This document shows, piece after piece, positions 1 through 9,223 of a DNA stretch of 64,000 bases. The notes beneath the pieces were generated by a model. The model saw only the letters and a list, made by a program, of their open reading frames with translations, was not told the DNA's origin and searched no databases. Within the stretch, counting starts at the first letter, position 1; each line of letters opens with the position of its first letter. The DNA is from Isoptericola halotolerans (GTDB lineage: Bacteria > Actinomycetota > Actinomycetes > Actinomycetales > Cellulomonadaceae): NCBI RefSeq assembly GCF_013149785.1, contig NZ_JABEZU010000001.1:1116001-1180000 (forward strand). Reading direction: 5' to 3'. The position numbers and the translations under genes are program-made.

Positions 1-231
1 CGCTACGTCGACGACGGCGGCACGGTCGTCGTGTCCAGCCACGTGATGGACCTGGTGCAGCGGATGTGCTCGCACGTCGCGATCATCGCCGGCGGGCACG
101 TGCTGGACGTCGGGACCGTCGACGCGGTCCGCGGTGAGCAGTCCCTGGAGGACCGGTTCGTCGACCTCGTCGGTGGGCGCAAGGGATCGGAGGGGCTGGA
201 ATGGTTGCGCACTTCGTCCGGCTCAAGCTGA
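1..231 (+). CDS. ABC transporter ATP-binding protein, C-terminal end (partial)
   Basis: Only the last 76 codons are in the window; the gene begins upstream. The visible part contains an H-loop-like stretch (VVSSHVMDLVQRMCSHVAII) followed by the usual beta-strand and a short tail, as in the ATPases of ABC exporters of the drug or lantibiotic type. It would hydrolyse ATP at the inner face of the membrane to drive the permease encoded next. The stop codon lies inside the following gene (31-base overlap), so the two are translationally coupled and probably form one transporter. The cargo cannot be told from this fragment. ATPase identity is fairly sure; subfamily is inference. Confidence 0.8.
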   Translation, partial: RYVDDGGTVVVSSHVMDLVQRMCSHVAIIAGGHVLDVGTVDAVRGEQSLEDRFVDLVGGRKGSEGLEWLRTSSGSS

Positions 232-1826
232 CCCTGCTCGCCAACACGCTGCGCCGCAGCGTGTGGCAGACGATCGGGCTCGCGGTCGCCCTGCTGTACG
301 GCCTGACCGTGATCACGTTCCTGGTCGGCGCGGCGGTCGTCGGCGGCCGGGCCGATCCCGCGCTGACCGGACAGGTGCTCACGGTGGTGGGCGCCGCCGT
401 CGTCCTCGGGTGGTGGGTGGTGCCGTTGTTCGCGTTCGGGGTCGACTCGACCCTGGACCCGTTGCGGTTCGCGACGTACGCGATCCCGCGTCGGCGGCTG
501 CTCGCCGGGCTGGCCGCGGCGGGGGCGGTGTCCGTGCCGGCCGTCGTGACGCTGCTGGCGGGTCTCGGTGCGGCCTTCGCCTGGGCGAGCGACCCCGTGG
601 CGCTGCTCGCCGCCCTCCTGGGGGCGGTCGCGGCGTTCGCCCTGTGCGTCGTGGGTTCCCGGGCGACGACGACGCTGCTCGCCCCGCTGCTCGACTCGCG
701 CCGGTACCGCGAGATCCTCATGGTGGTGGCGATCGTCCCGTTGCTCGCCGTCGGACCGTTCTTCGCCTGGTTGGGGTCGAGCGCCGACAGACAGGTGGAC
801 GGCTCCGGGGTGACGGTCACGACGACCGGTCCCGGCGAGGAGCTGCTCTCCGGGATCACCACGCTGGCCGGCATCGCCTCGTGGACGCCGTTCGGTGCGC
901 CGTGGGCGCTCGCCGGTGCTGTGCACGACGGCGCGTGGCCGGCCGCCCTCGCCCGGCTCGCCGTCGTCGTCGTCACCCTGGCGGCCGCGGTGGTCGTGTG
1001 GGACCGTTCGCTCGCGCGCACGCTCGTGACGCCGCGGGGTGACGGCGCGGCCACGGCCTCCCGGCGGGGCCTGGGCTGGTTCGCCCGCGTGCCCGCCACG
1101 CCGACGGGTGCCGTGGCCGCACGCTGCGCCACGTACTGGGTCCGCGACCCCCGGTACGCCGCGAGCCTCGCGCTGGTGCCACTGCTGCCGGTCGTGCTGG
1201 TCGCCGTCGCGCTGAGCAGCGGGGCGGGCACGGAGCTGTTCCTGGTGGTGGCGCCGACCGCTGCGTTCATCCTGGGGATCGGGCTGTCGAACGACGTCGG
1301 TTACGACAACACCGCCTTCGCCCTGCACGTCGCGGCCGGCGTCCCGGGCCGCGCAGACCGCTGGGGTCGGGTGATCCCGGTCGCGGTCGTGGGTGTCCCC
1401 CTCGTGGTGGCGTTCGCCGTCGCGGCGGTGCTGGTCTCAGGGCGCTGGGACGCCTTGCCGGCCGTGCTGGGCACGAGCCTGGGTGTGCTGGGTGTCGGTG
1501 TGGGTGTGTCGAGCGTGGCGTCGGCACGCCTGGTCTACCCCGTGCCGAAGCCGGGGGAGAGCGCGTTCAAGACACCGCAGGGCGCGACCGTGGCCACGAT
1601 GGTGGCGCAGGCGGTGGCGTTCGCGATCGTGGCGGTCCTCACGGCTCCGACCGTCGTCCTGGCGCTGCTGGGCCTGTTCGGCGTCGGGTCGGGCTACGGG
1701 TGGGCCGCGCTCGCCGTGGGGCTGGTCAGCGCCGTCGTGGCCCTCGTGGTGGGTGTGCGGTGGGGCGCCCGGGTGTACGAACGACGCCAGCCGGAGCTGT
1801 TGGCACAGGTCACGGCGTTCTCCTGA
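201..1826 (+). CDS. ABC transporter permease, multi-spanning membrane protein
   Basis: A 541-residue, very hydrophobic protein with about ten to twelve predicted membrane segments, beginning with a short basic segment (MVAHFVRLKLTLLANTLRRS). It has no ATPase motifs. The start ATG lies inside the 3' end of the upstream ATPase gene, the usual arrangement for an ATPase/permease exporter pair. Large permeases of this kind, fused from two halves, are common in actinobacteria and are usually annotated only as transporter. Substrate unknown; export of a drug, peptide or lipid is possible but not shown. An 18-base gap and the stop at 1826 separate it from the next gene, which seems to have its own promoter. 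Confidence 0.75.
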   Translation: MVAHFVRLKLTLLANTLRRSVWQTIGLAVALLYGLTVITFLVGAAVVGGRADPALTGQVLTVVGAAVVLGWWVVPLFAFGVDSTLDPLRFATYAIPRRRLLAGLAAAGAVSVPAVVTLLAGLGAAFAWASDPVALLAALLGAVAAFALCVVGSRATTTLLAPLLDSRRYREILMVVAIVPLLAVGPFFAWLGSSADRQVDGSGVTVTTTGPGEELLSGITTLAGIASWTPFGAPWALAGAVHDGAWPAALARLAVVVVTLAAAVVVWDRSLARTLVTPRGDGAATASRRGLGWFARVPATPTGAVAARCATYWVRDPRYAASLALVPLLPVVLVAVALSSGAGTELFLVVAPTAAFILGIGLSNDVGYDNTAFALHVAAGVPGRADRWGRVIPVAVVGVPLVVAFAVAAVLVSGRWDALPAVLGTSLGVLGVGVGVSSVASARLVYPVPKPGESAFKTPQGATVATMVAQAVAFAIVAVLTAPTVVLALLGLFGVGSGYGWAALAVGLVSAVVALVVGVRWGARVYERRQPELLAQVTAFS

Positions 1827-1861
1827 CGCACCCCGCACCCGGGCGTGTCGCGGGGACCTGC

Positions 1862-1867
1862 GAGACT
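1862..1867 (+). promoter_or_regulatory. -10 box for a leaderless GNAT gene
   Basis: GAGACT ends seven bases before the GTG at 1875, placing transcription start at or next to the start codon. This supports 1875 rather than the upstream in-frame GTG at 1845. No convincing -35 element is seen. Confidence 0.45.
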
Positions 1868-1874
1868 GGTCGGC

Positions 1875-2924
1875 GTGAATCCACCGAACGACCGCACGTC
1901 CGTGACACCTCCCGACGGGTGGACGGCGGTGGTTCCCGGCCTGGCGGACGTACCGCGGCTCGGTGAGCTGAGGGGACGTCACGCTGCTCCGTTCACCGGA
2001 TCGGCCGCCTACGACACCGCGGCGATCGAGTCGGAGGTGGCCGGGGCGGCGTCGTGGACCCGGCGGCAGATCGTCCTGAAGGACACCGACGGCGTGATCC
2101 GTGCCTGGGCGCACGCCCACGACCGGGCCGCGGGGCGCACCGTCATCGGCGTCGACGTCGACCGGACGACCGAGGCGCGGACGCAGGGAGCGCTGGCCCG
2201 CTGGTGCTTCGCGTGGCTGGCCGACGTCGGCCGCGAGCTGGCCGTCCAGCGCGACGTGGCGGTCACGCAGCTCGACGCCGGTGCCTACGCGGGGGACGAC
2301 GCGCAGAAGGGCTGGCTCGCGGACGCCGGCTTCGCCCACGTCCGCACCTGGTGGCAGATGTCCCGGCCGGTCGCTCCGGGGGAGGCAGAGCCGGGCGCCC
2401 TGCCGGGACCCAAGGCCGGGGTCACCGTGCGCCAGGTCGCCCGTCATGACAACGGGATGCCGGTCGCCGAGGATCTCAACACCGTGCACCGGGTGCTCGA
2501 GGAGGCGTTCGCCGACCACTTCAACTCCTACTCCGAGAGCTTCGCCGAGTTCGCCCAGCGGCTGCGCGAGGACCCTGGGCACCGCTGGGACCACTGGTGG
2601 CTGGCCTTCATGGACGACCCGCAGGAGCCCGCCGCCGAGCCCGTGGTGGCAGGTGCGCTCGTCGGGTCGCAGACCGCGCCGGACGAGGCCGGCGTCCGCG
2701 GCAGCTATGTCGACTACCTCGGTGCGGTGCAGCAGGCCCGGGGGCGCGGGGTGGCGACCGCTCTGCTGCACGCCGTGGTCGCCGACGCCGCGGCCCGAGG
2801 GCGCAACCGCGTCGGGCTCGAGGTCGACGCGGACAGCCCGACGGGCGCCGAGGCCCTCTACGTCCACCTGGGCTGGCGCACGAAGTACACCACCGAGTCC
2901 TGGCACCGCGACCTGACGATCTGA
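1875..2924 (+). CDS. GNAT-family N-acetyltransferase with two GNAT folds
   Basis: A 349-residue protein with two acetyltransferase-like halves, roughly residues 15-170 and 195-345. The C-terminal half carries the acetyl-CoA binding pattern (QQARGRGVATALLHAV), followed by a segment typical of the last GNAT strand and helix (GAEALYVHLGWR). It should transfer an acyl group from CoA to an amine in the cytoplasm; the acceptor is unknown. Mycothiol synthase MshD also has tandem GNAT domains, but I see nothing that singles this out as MshD. I chose GTG 1875 because of the -10 box just upstream; GTG 1845 is an alternative. Single-gene unit between an exporter operon and ychF. Confidence 0.75.
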   Translation: MNPPNDRTSVTPPDGWTAVVPGLADVPRLGELRGRHAAPFTGSAAYDTAAIESEVAGAASWTRRQIVLKDTDGVIRAWAHAHDRAAGRTVIGVDVDRTTEARTQGALARWCFAWLADVGRELAVQRDVAVTQLDAGAYAGDDAQKGWLADAGFAHVRTWWQMSRPVAPGEAEPGALPGPKAGVTVRQVARHDNGMPVAEDLNTVHRVLEEAFADHFNSYSESFAEFAQRLREDPGHRWDHWWLAFMDDPQEPAAEPVVAGALVGSQTAPDEAGVRGSYVDYLGAVQQARGRGVATALLHAVVADAAARGRNRVGLEVDADSPTGAEALYVHLGWRTKYTTESWHRDLTI

Positions 2925-2966
2925 GCGCCGGGCCGCGGCCCGGGGGCCGGCGGTCGGACCGGTGCG

Positions 2967-2972
2967 TAGACT
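2967..2972 (+). promoter_or_regulatory. -10 box (TAGACT) for leaderless ychF
   Basis: TAGACT ends eight bases before the GTG start at 2981. This spacing predicts a transcript beginning at or beside the start codon. Confidence 0.5.
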
Positions 2973-2980
2973 GGGCCGAC

Positions 2981-4066
<1,086 letters not shown>

Positions 4067-4235
4067 CCCGTCCTCGATCGCGCAGCTCGTCGCGCGGTAC
4101 AGGGTCGACGTCGGAGCCGGACGGGGCCGGGGTGGACGGGAAAATCCGTTGCGGCGCGGCCGTGCCCCCTGGCACCGTCGCCGGCATGACCTCTCCTGCG
4201 CGTGCACGCCCCTCGGGTGGCGGGTCGGTGGCGCC

Positions 4236-4451
4236 GTGAGCCTGGAGCAGGACCCCTTCGAGCACCGCGTGACCAAGGACGGTCGGGTGCTCGTGAACCG
4301 GGGCGGGGTGCAGGTGGCCGTCGTCGCCGGTGCGCGGGCGGACCGGCTCGTGTCCCTCCTCGGCCAGGACCACGACCGGGACCAGGAGCTCCTCGCGAGG
4401 GCGACGGGCAACTACCGCCGTGGCAACGAACGCACCCGGCGCCGTCCCTGA
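4236..4451 (+). CDS. Small conserved actinobacterial protein, function unknown
   Basis: A 71-residue protein reading VTKDGRVLVNRGGVQVAVV then ARATGNYRRGNER near the C-terminus. I recognise this pattern as a small conserved hypothetical of Cellulomonas and relatives, with no known role. It has no signal peptide or membrane segment and a basic C-terminus, so it is probably cytoplasmic. GTG 4236 is preferred; the same frame opens earlier at 4149, but that upstream part does not look like the family. A 17-codon mini-frame (ATG 4186) ends at the GTGA overlapping this start and might couple its translation. Function is not assigned. Confidence 0.6.
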   Translation: MSLEQDPFEHRVTKDGRVLVNRGGVQVAVVAGARADRLVSLLGQDHDRDQELLARATGNYRRGNERTRRRP

Positions 4452-4757
4452 GCCCGCCCCGGCTTTTCGTGAGACATTTCCTGTTCCATAACCTCGTTAT
4501 ATAGAGGTCGTGTGATGGAACTGAAACCTGTGTTTCGCCCGTGTTCCGATGCAACCGGCCAAATCGTCCACCATGCTTCTCCGCAGTCTCAGATCGGTAA
4601 CAATCGCCCTGCATTTCAACCGGCGGGTGAATTGCGGCACCCACGGCTGGGTACGGTGTGGCGAACACCACGGACCTCCCGAGGGTGAGACCGGACACAG
4701 CCAGCTGGCGTGACGGGCGAGCACGTCGGGGGGTCCTTCCCCTTGAGGAGGATCCCA
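4452..4757 (+). promoter_or_regulatory. AT-rich intergenic region upstream of peptide importer 1
   Basis: This 306-base stretch carries the control region of the first peptide ABC operon. The part from about 4460 to 4620 is much richer in A+T than anything else in the window. It contains TATATA at 4498-4503 and a small inverted repeat (ACCTC at 4491-4495, GAGGT at 4504-4508). A second weak promoter candidate is TACGGT at 4652-4657. The ribosome binding site GAGGAGG lies at 4745-4751, seven bases before GTG 4758. No known riboswitch or tRNA was seen. Confidence 0.45.
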
Positions 4758-6584
4758 GTGAAGATGAGGCGAGCAAGCGCAGCCGTCGCGGTCGTCGCGA
4801 CCGGCGCCCTGCTGTTCTCGGCGTGCTCGAGCCCTGCGGCCGACAACGAGGAGCCGGAGACCGAGGAGACCACCACCGAGTCGGCGTCCGTCGACCCGGG
4901 TGAGCCGTGCAAGCCGGATCTCGGCATCACGGAGACCGCTGACGGCGAGATCAAGTACTCCGTCGGCGAGGACGAGTTCCTCGGCTACAACACGCTGACA
5001 CCCGAGACGTACTCCACGTACAACAGCGCCGTGACCGAGCGGATGCACACCGGGTTCTGGTACTTCGGCGTCGACGGCACCATCTGCCGCGACGAGACCT
5101 TCGGGACCTACGAGGCCATCTCCGAGGACCCGCTGCAGGTGCAGTACACGATCGCCGACGACGCCGTCTGGTCGGACGGCACGCCGATCACCTACGCCGA
5201 CTTCCTGCTCGAGTGGGCGACGAAGGCCATCACCGCCGACGGCACCGTGACCGAGGACGGCTCCGAGGACCCGCTGTTCAACAGCGTCTCCGGCCTCACG
5301 CTGGGTGACTACACGCCCGACGGCCCGCAGGCGGACTCCGCGGACGCCAAGTCGTTCCAGTACGACTACGAGACGGTCTACGCCGACTGGGAGATCGTCA
5401 TCGAGGCGCCCCTCCCGGCGCACGTGGTCGCCGAGCAGGCCGGGGTCTCCACCGAGGAGCTCGTGACCGCCATCCAGGAGCTCGACATGGAGGTCCTGGA
5501 GCCCGCCGCCGAGTTCTGGTCCACGGGATGGCTGTCGAGCCCCGGCGAGCTGCCGGACCCGGCGCTGGTGCCCTCCTCCGGTCCGTACACCTTCAAGGAG
5601 GACGGCTGGGTCGCCGGTCAGTCGATCACCCTGACGGCCAACGAGAGCTACTGGGGCGCGCCCGCGGCGACGCGGGAGCTGACCTTCCGGTTCGCCGCGG
5701 CGGACACCCACGTCCAGGCGCTGCAGAACGGTGACCTCAACGTCATCGAGCCGCAGGCCACGGTCGACACCGTGACGCAGCTGGAGCAGCTCGGCGAGGC
5801 GGTGACCGTCACGACCGGTCAGACGCTCACGTGGGAGCACCTCGACTTCAACTTCAACAACGGCGTGTTCTCCGACAGCCTCGAGGCGCGTGAGGCGTTC
5901 GCCTACTGCGTGCCGCGCCAGAAGATCGTCGACGACCTGATCAAGCCGATCGACGATTCGGCCGTGGTGATGAACGCTCGTGAGGTCTTCCCGTTCCAGA
6001 CGGAGAAGTACGACGAGGTCGTCGCCGAGTCCTACGACGGCCGCTACGACGAGGTGGACCTCGACCTGGCCGCGGAGAAGTTCGCCGCCGCCGGTCTCGA
6101 GGAGGGTACCGAGGTCCGCATCGGCTACTCGGCCCCGAACCCGCGTCGCGCGGACCAGGTCAGCTCCATCAAGGCCTCGTGCGACCAGGTGGGCTTCGAG
6201 GTCGTCGACGCCGGTTCGCCGGACTTCTTCGACCAGGACCTGCCGAACGGTGACTACGAGGTGGCGATGTTCGCCTGGGCCGGCTCGGGCCAGAAGGCCT
6301 CGGGTCAGAACATCTACGCGACGAACCAGCCGCAGAACTACGGCGGCTACTCCGACGAGGTCGTCGACGAGGCGTGGAACACGCTCGCCTCGACCGCTGA
6401 CGAGACGGTGCACCTCGAGCAGACCAAGGTGATCGAGAAGCAGCTGTGGGACACCCTGTTCGGCATCCCGCTGTACGCTCACCCGGGCGTCGGGGCGTTC
6501 AGCTCCGACCTCGAGAACGTGCGGGACACCGCTGCCCAGTCGGGCATCGTGTGGAGCTCCGAGCAGTGGTCTCGCGCCTCCTGA
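4758..6584 (+). CDS. Peptide/oligopeptide ABC transporter substrate-binding lipoprotein (family 5)
   Basis: A 608-residue secreted lipoprotein. A basic, hydrophobic signal peptide ends in a lipobox (LFSAC, Cys near residue 22), followed by a Ser/Thr/Glu-rich linker. The body is an SBP_bac_5 fold: YTIADDAVWSDGTPITYADF near residue 135 and the late SGPYTFKEDGW are typical of DppA/OppA-type proteins. It should capture peptides outside the membrane and hand them to the two permeases encoded downstream. GTG 4758 is chosen because it begins the signal peptide and follows a strong Shine-Dalgarno sequence. A 15-bp hairpin follows the gene, which may allow the binding protein to be made in excess over the permeases. 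Exact cargo is unknown. Confidence 0.9.
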   Translation: MKMRRASAAVAVVATGALLFSACSSPAADNEEPETEETTTESASVDPGEPCKPDLGITETADGEIKYSVGEDEFLGYNTLTPETYSTYNSAVTERMHTGFWYFGVDGTICRDETFGTYEAISEDPLQVQYTIADDAVWSDGTPITYADFLLEWATKAITADGTVTEDGSEDPLFNSVSGLTLGDYTPDGPQADSADAKSFQYDYETVYADWEIVIEAPLPAHVVAEQAGVSTEELVTAIQELDMEVLEPAAEFWSTGWLSSPGELPDPALVPSSGPYTFKEDGWVAGQSITLTANESYWGAPAATRELTFRFAAADTHVQALQNGDLNVIEPQATVDTVTQLEQLGEAVTVTTGQTLTWEHLDFNFNNGVFSDSLEAREAFAYCVPRQKIVDDLIKPIDDSAVVMNAREVFPFQTEKYDEVVAESYDGRYDEVDLDLAAEKFAAAGLEEGTEVRIGYSAPNPRRADQVSSIKASCDQVGFEVVDAGSPDFFDQDLPNGDYEVAMFAWAGSGQKASGQNIYATNQPQNYGGYSDEVVDEAWNTLASTADETVHLEQTKVIEKQLWDTLFGIPLYAHPGVGAFSSDLENVRDTAAQSGIVWSSEQWSRAS

Positions 6585-6600
6585 CGAGCTGACGCACCGG

Positions 6601-6635
6601 CCGTGGGGCAGGGAGCATGTCTCCCTGCCCCACGG
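6601..6635 (+). terminator. Perfect 15-bp hairpin between binding protein and permease genes
   Basis: Left arm 6601-6615 and right arm 6621-6635 are perfectly complementary with a five-base loop. It is followed by TCTTGT, not a clear T-tract. Lying inside an operon, it is best read as a partial terminator or mRNA-stabilising end. Confidence 0.75.
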
Positions 6636-6748
6636 TCTTGTGGCCGGACGACGACGTCCGGCGGTGGCACCTCGTCCGGTGCCCGCGACCTCCGTCCCAC
6701 CGACCTGACCGGCGGCGAGCCCGTCCGCCGCCCGTGAAGGGGCACCCC

Positions 6749-8269
6749 GTGCTCAAGTTCATCCTCCGACGCCTCGGCATCTCGGTCCTCGTCCTGTTGC
6801 TGGCGTCGGTCCTCATCTACTGGCTCGTGACGATCTCGGGCGACCCGTTGCAGGACCTGCGCGAGTCGAACGCCGACAACGCCGCGCAGCTCATGCAGGC
6901 GCGCATCGAGCTGATGAACCTCGACCAGCCCTGGTACCAGCGCTACTGGGCGTGGCTGCAGGGCGTGGCCGGCTGCTTCACCGGCTCGTGCGACCTCGGG
7001 ACCAACATCAACGGCGCCGACGTGCTGGCCCTCACCAGCCTCGCCGCCGGCTCGACCCTGCGGCTCGTCACGCTCGCCACGCTGCTCGCCATCGTCATCG
7101 GCGTCGCGCTCGGCATCCTGACCGCGATCCGTCAGTACTCCGGCTTCGACTACGCGGTGACGTTCCTCGCGTTCCTCTTCTTCTCCCTCCCCGTCTTCTG
7201 GGCAGCGGTGCTGCTCAAGGAGTACGGCGCCATCCGGTTCAACGACTGGATCGCCAGCGGCGACATGGAGCCGCCGATGGTCCTCGGCATAGCGGTCATT
7301 GCCGCGATCCTCCTGCCGGCCGTGCTCGGGGGGACGTGGAGACGGCGTCTGTACACCGGGGCGGGGACCTTCGCGTTCGTCGCCGTCGTGCTGTACGTGC
7401 TCAACATCCTCGAGTGGTACCGCAACCCGTTCTTCGGGCTGGGCATGGTCCTGCTGACCGCCGGCGGTGCCGCGGTGCTCACGACGGGCGTCGTCGCCGG
7501 CCTGGGCAACCGCCGCGTGCTCTACGGTGCGCTGACCACCGCGGTCGTCGGCACCGTGAGCTACCTGGTCTTCGCCGGCCTGCTCCTGGAACCGTCCTCG
7601 TGGTGGACGCTCATCGGTCTGTTCGTGCTCGCCGTGGCCGTCTCGATCGGCGTGGGGGCGGCGTGGGGCGGGTACGCCCGCAAGCAGGCGATGCTGGTCT
7701 CCGCCGTCACCGGCGTCCTGACCTCGTTGGTCGTGGTCTTCGACATCCTCGTCGCGAACTGGTCGGGGTTCCTGCAGCTCAAGCCGCGTCCGATCTCGAC
7801 GATCGGCTCCCAGACCCCCAACTTCACCGGCGACTTCTGGGAGTCGGTGCTGGACACCGGGATGCAGCTCCTGCTGCCGACGGTCCTGCTCACCCTGATC
7901 TCGGTGGCCTCGTACTCCCGGTACACGCGGTCCTCGATGCTCGAGACGATGAACCAGGACTACGTGCGCACCGCACGGTCCAAGGGCCTGAGCGAGCGGG
8001 CGGTCATCACCAAGCACGCGTTCCGCAACGCGCTCATCCCCATCACCACGATCGTCGCGTTCGACTTCGCGAGCCTCATCGGCGGTGCGGTGATCACCGA
8101 GCGGGTCTTCGGGTGGAAGGGGATGGGTGCGCTGTTCATCGACGCGCTCAACCACGTCGACCCGGCGCCCGTCATGGCGTTCTTCCTGGTCACCGGTGTC
8201 GTTGCGATCGTGATGAACATGCTGGCCGACATCGCCTACGCCTTCCTCGACCCACGGATCCGGCGATGA
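6749..8269 (+). CDS. Peptide ABC transporter permease, DppB type, with a large membrane insertion
   Basis: A 506-residue DppB/OppB-family permease; typical members are 305-340 residues. The N-terminal family segment (LKFILRRLGISVLVL) and the C-terminal permease core with the EAA-type loop (KGLSERAVITKHAFRNALIP, then GGAVITERVFGWKGMG) are intact. Between them, about residues 175-345, lies an extra hydrophobic block with about six predicted membrane helices and a DILVANWSG segment. It would form the transmembrane pathway with the next gene product. GTG 6749 follows an AAGGGG ribosome binding site; an earlier in-frame GTG at 6734 is less likely. The insertion is the unusual feature; the permease family itself is certain. 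Confidence 0.88.
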   Translation: MLKFILRRLGISVLVLLLASVLIYWLVTISGDPLQDLRESNADNAAQLMQARIELMNLDQPWYQRYWAWLQGVAGCFTGSCDLGTNINGADVLALTSLAAGSTLRLVTLATLLAIVIGVALGILTAIRQYSGFDYAVTFLAFLFFSLPVFWAAVLLKEYGAIRFNDWIASGDMEPPMVLGIAVIAAILLPAVLGGTWRRRLYTGAGTFAFVAVVLYVLNILEWYRNPFFGLGMVLLTAGGAAVLTTGVVAGLGNRRVLYGALTTAVVGTVSYLVFAGLLLEPSSWWTLIGLFVLAVAVSIGVGAAWGGYARKQAMLVSAVTGVLTSLVVVFDILVANWSGFLQLKPRPISTIGSQTPNFTGDFWESVLDTGMQLLLPTVLLTLISVASYSRYTRSSMLETMNQDYVRTARSKGLSERAVITKHAFRNALIPITTIVAFDFASLIGGAVITERVFGWKGMGALFIDALNHVDPAPVMAFFLVTGVVAIVMNMLADIAYAFLDPRIRR

Positions 8270-8314
8270 GCGCGACGACCGGACCCCGTCTGCACCACCC
8301 CATCGGAGCGAGCC

Positions 8315-9223
8315 ATGACTGATGCCGAGACCGTCACCATCGAGGAGAAGTCCTACAGCCAGGGGCAGCTCGTCCGACGGCGCTTCTTCCGTCACAAGGG
8401 TGCGATCGTCGCGATGATCGTGCTGGGACTGGTGGTCCTGGTCGCCTTCACCTCCATCGGGATCGGGCCGATCCCGGGCTGGTGGGACAAGAATCCTGTC
8501 TCCCAGTACGAGAAGGTCGGCACGGGCGCTCCCACGTGGGCCCACCCGTTCGGTCAGGACTCGATCGGCAAGGACTACTTCGCCCTCGTGATGCTCGGCA
8601 CCCAGAAGTCGCTGATCATCGCGTTCGGCGTCGGGCTGATCTCGACGCTCATCGGTACCGTGGTCGGCGCGTTCGCCGGGTACTACCGGGGATGGGTCGA
8701 GTCGGCGCTCATGCGCCTGACGGACCTGCTCATCGTCATCCCCCTGCTGGTGCTCGCCGCGGTGCTCGGCAAGATCGCGAGCCCGTGGGGCATCTGGGGA
8801 CTGACGCTGATGCTCGGCATCGTCACCTGGACCGGGCTGGCTCGGCTGGTGCGCGGCGAGGTGCTCTCGTTGCGCGAGCGGGACTTCGTCGTCGCGGCCA
8901 CGGCCGTCGGCACCGGTGCCCAGCGGATCATCTTCAAGCACGTCCTGCCGAACGCCGTCGGGACGATCATCGTCGCGGCGACCCTGGCGATCTCGGCGGC
9001 GATCCTGCTGGAGACCTCGCTGAGCTTCCTGGGCTTCGGCGTGCAGCCGCCCGACACCTCGCTCGGTCTGCTGATCTCGCAGTACCAGACGGCGTTCACC
9101 ACGCGCCCGTGGCTGTTCTGGTGGCCGGGCCTGATGATCCTCGCCATCGCCCTGAGCGTGAACTTCATCGGCGACGGGCTGCGCGACGCGTTCGACCCCC
9201 GTCAGAACAGGAGCAAGGCCTGA
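8315..9223 (+). CDS. Peptide ABC transporter permease, DppC type
   Basis: A 302-residue permease of the DppC/OppC family. A cytoplasmic N-terminal segment (residues 1-30) leads into a first membrane helix (AIVAMIVLGLVVLVAF), then a periplasmic part containing the family motif HPFGQDSIGKDYFA and five further helices. The EAA loop (VGTGAQRIIFKHVLPNAVG) docks the ATPase, and LETSLSFLGFGVQPP is a family hallmark. It pairs with the DppB-type permease upstream. The stop overlaps the ATPase start as TGATG (9221-9225), implying coupled translation. Confidence in family is high; peptide specificity is inferred from the binding protein. Confidence 0.93.
   Translation: MTDAETVTIEEKSYSQGQLVRRRFFRHKGAIVAMIVLGLVVLVAFTSIGIGPIPGWWDKNPVSQYEKVGTGAPTWAHPFGQDSIGKDYFALVMLGTQKSLIIAFGVGLISTLIGTVVGAFAGYYRGWVESALMRLTDLLIVIPLLVLAAVLGKIASPWGIWGLTLMLGIVTWTGLARLVRGEVLSLRERDFVVAATAVGTGAQRIIFKHVLPNAVGTIIVAATLAISAAILLETSLSFLGFGVQPPDTSLGLLISQYQTAFTTRPWLFWWPGLMILAIALSVNFIGDGLRDAFDPRQNRSKA

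Noticed and set aside
3-1328. Long open frames on the strand opposite to the first permease gene
   Set aside because: They are rich in Arg, Gly, Pro and Ala, share no domain and lie antisense to a clear membrane protein; an artefact of high G+C.
1875-2924. Mycothiol synthase mshD for the tandem GNAT gene
   Set aside because: Two GNAT halves fit, but no motif or neighbour specific to MshD is visible.
4515-4688. 57-codon frame as a protein-coding gene
   Set aside because: Codon use is unlike the neighbours and I recognise no family, so I list it only as an observation.
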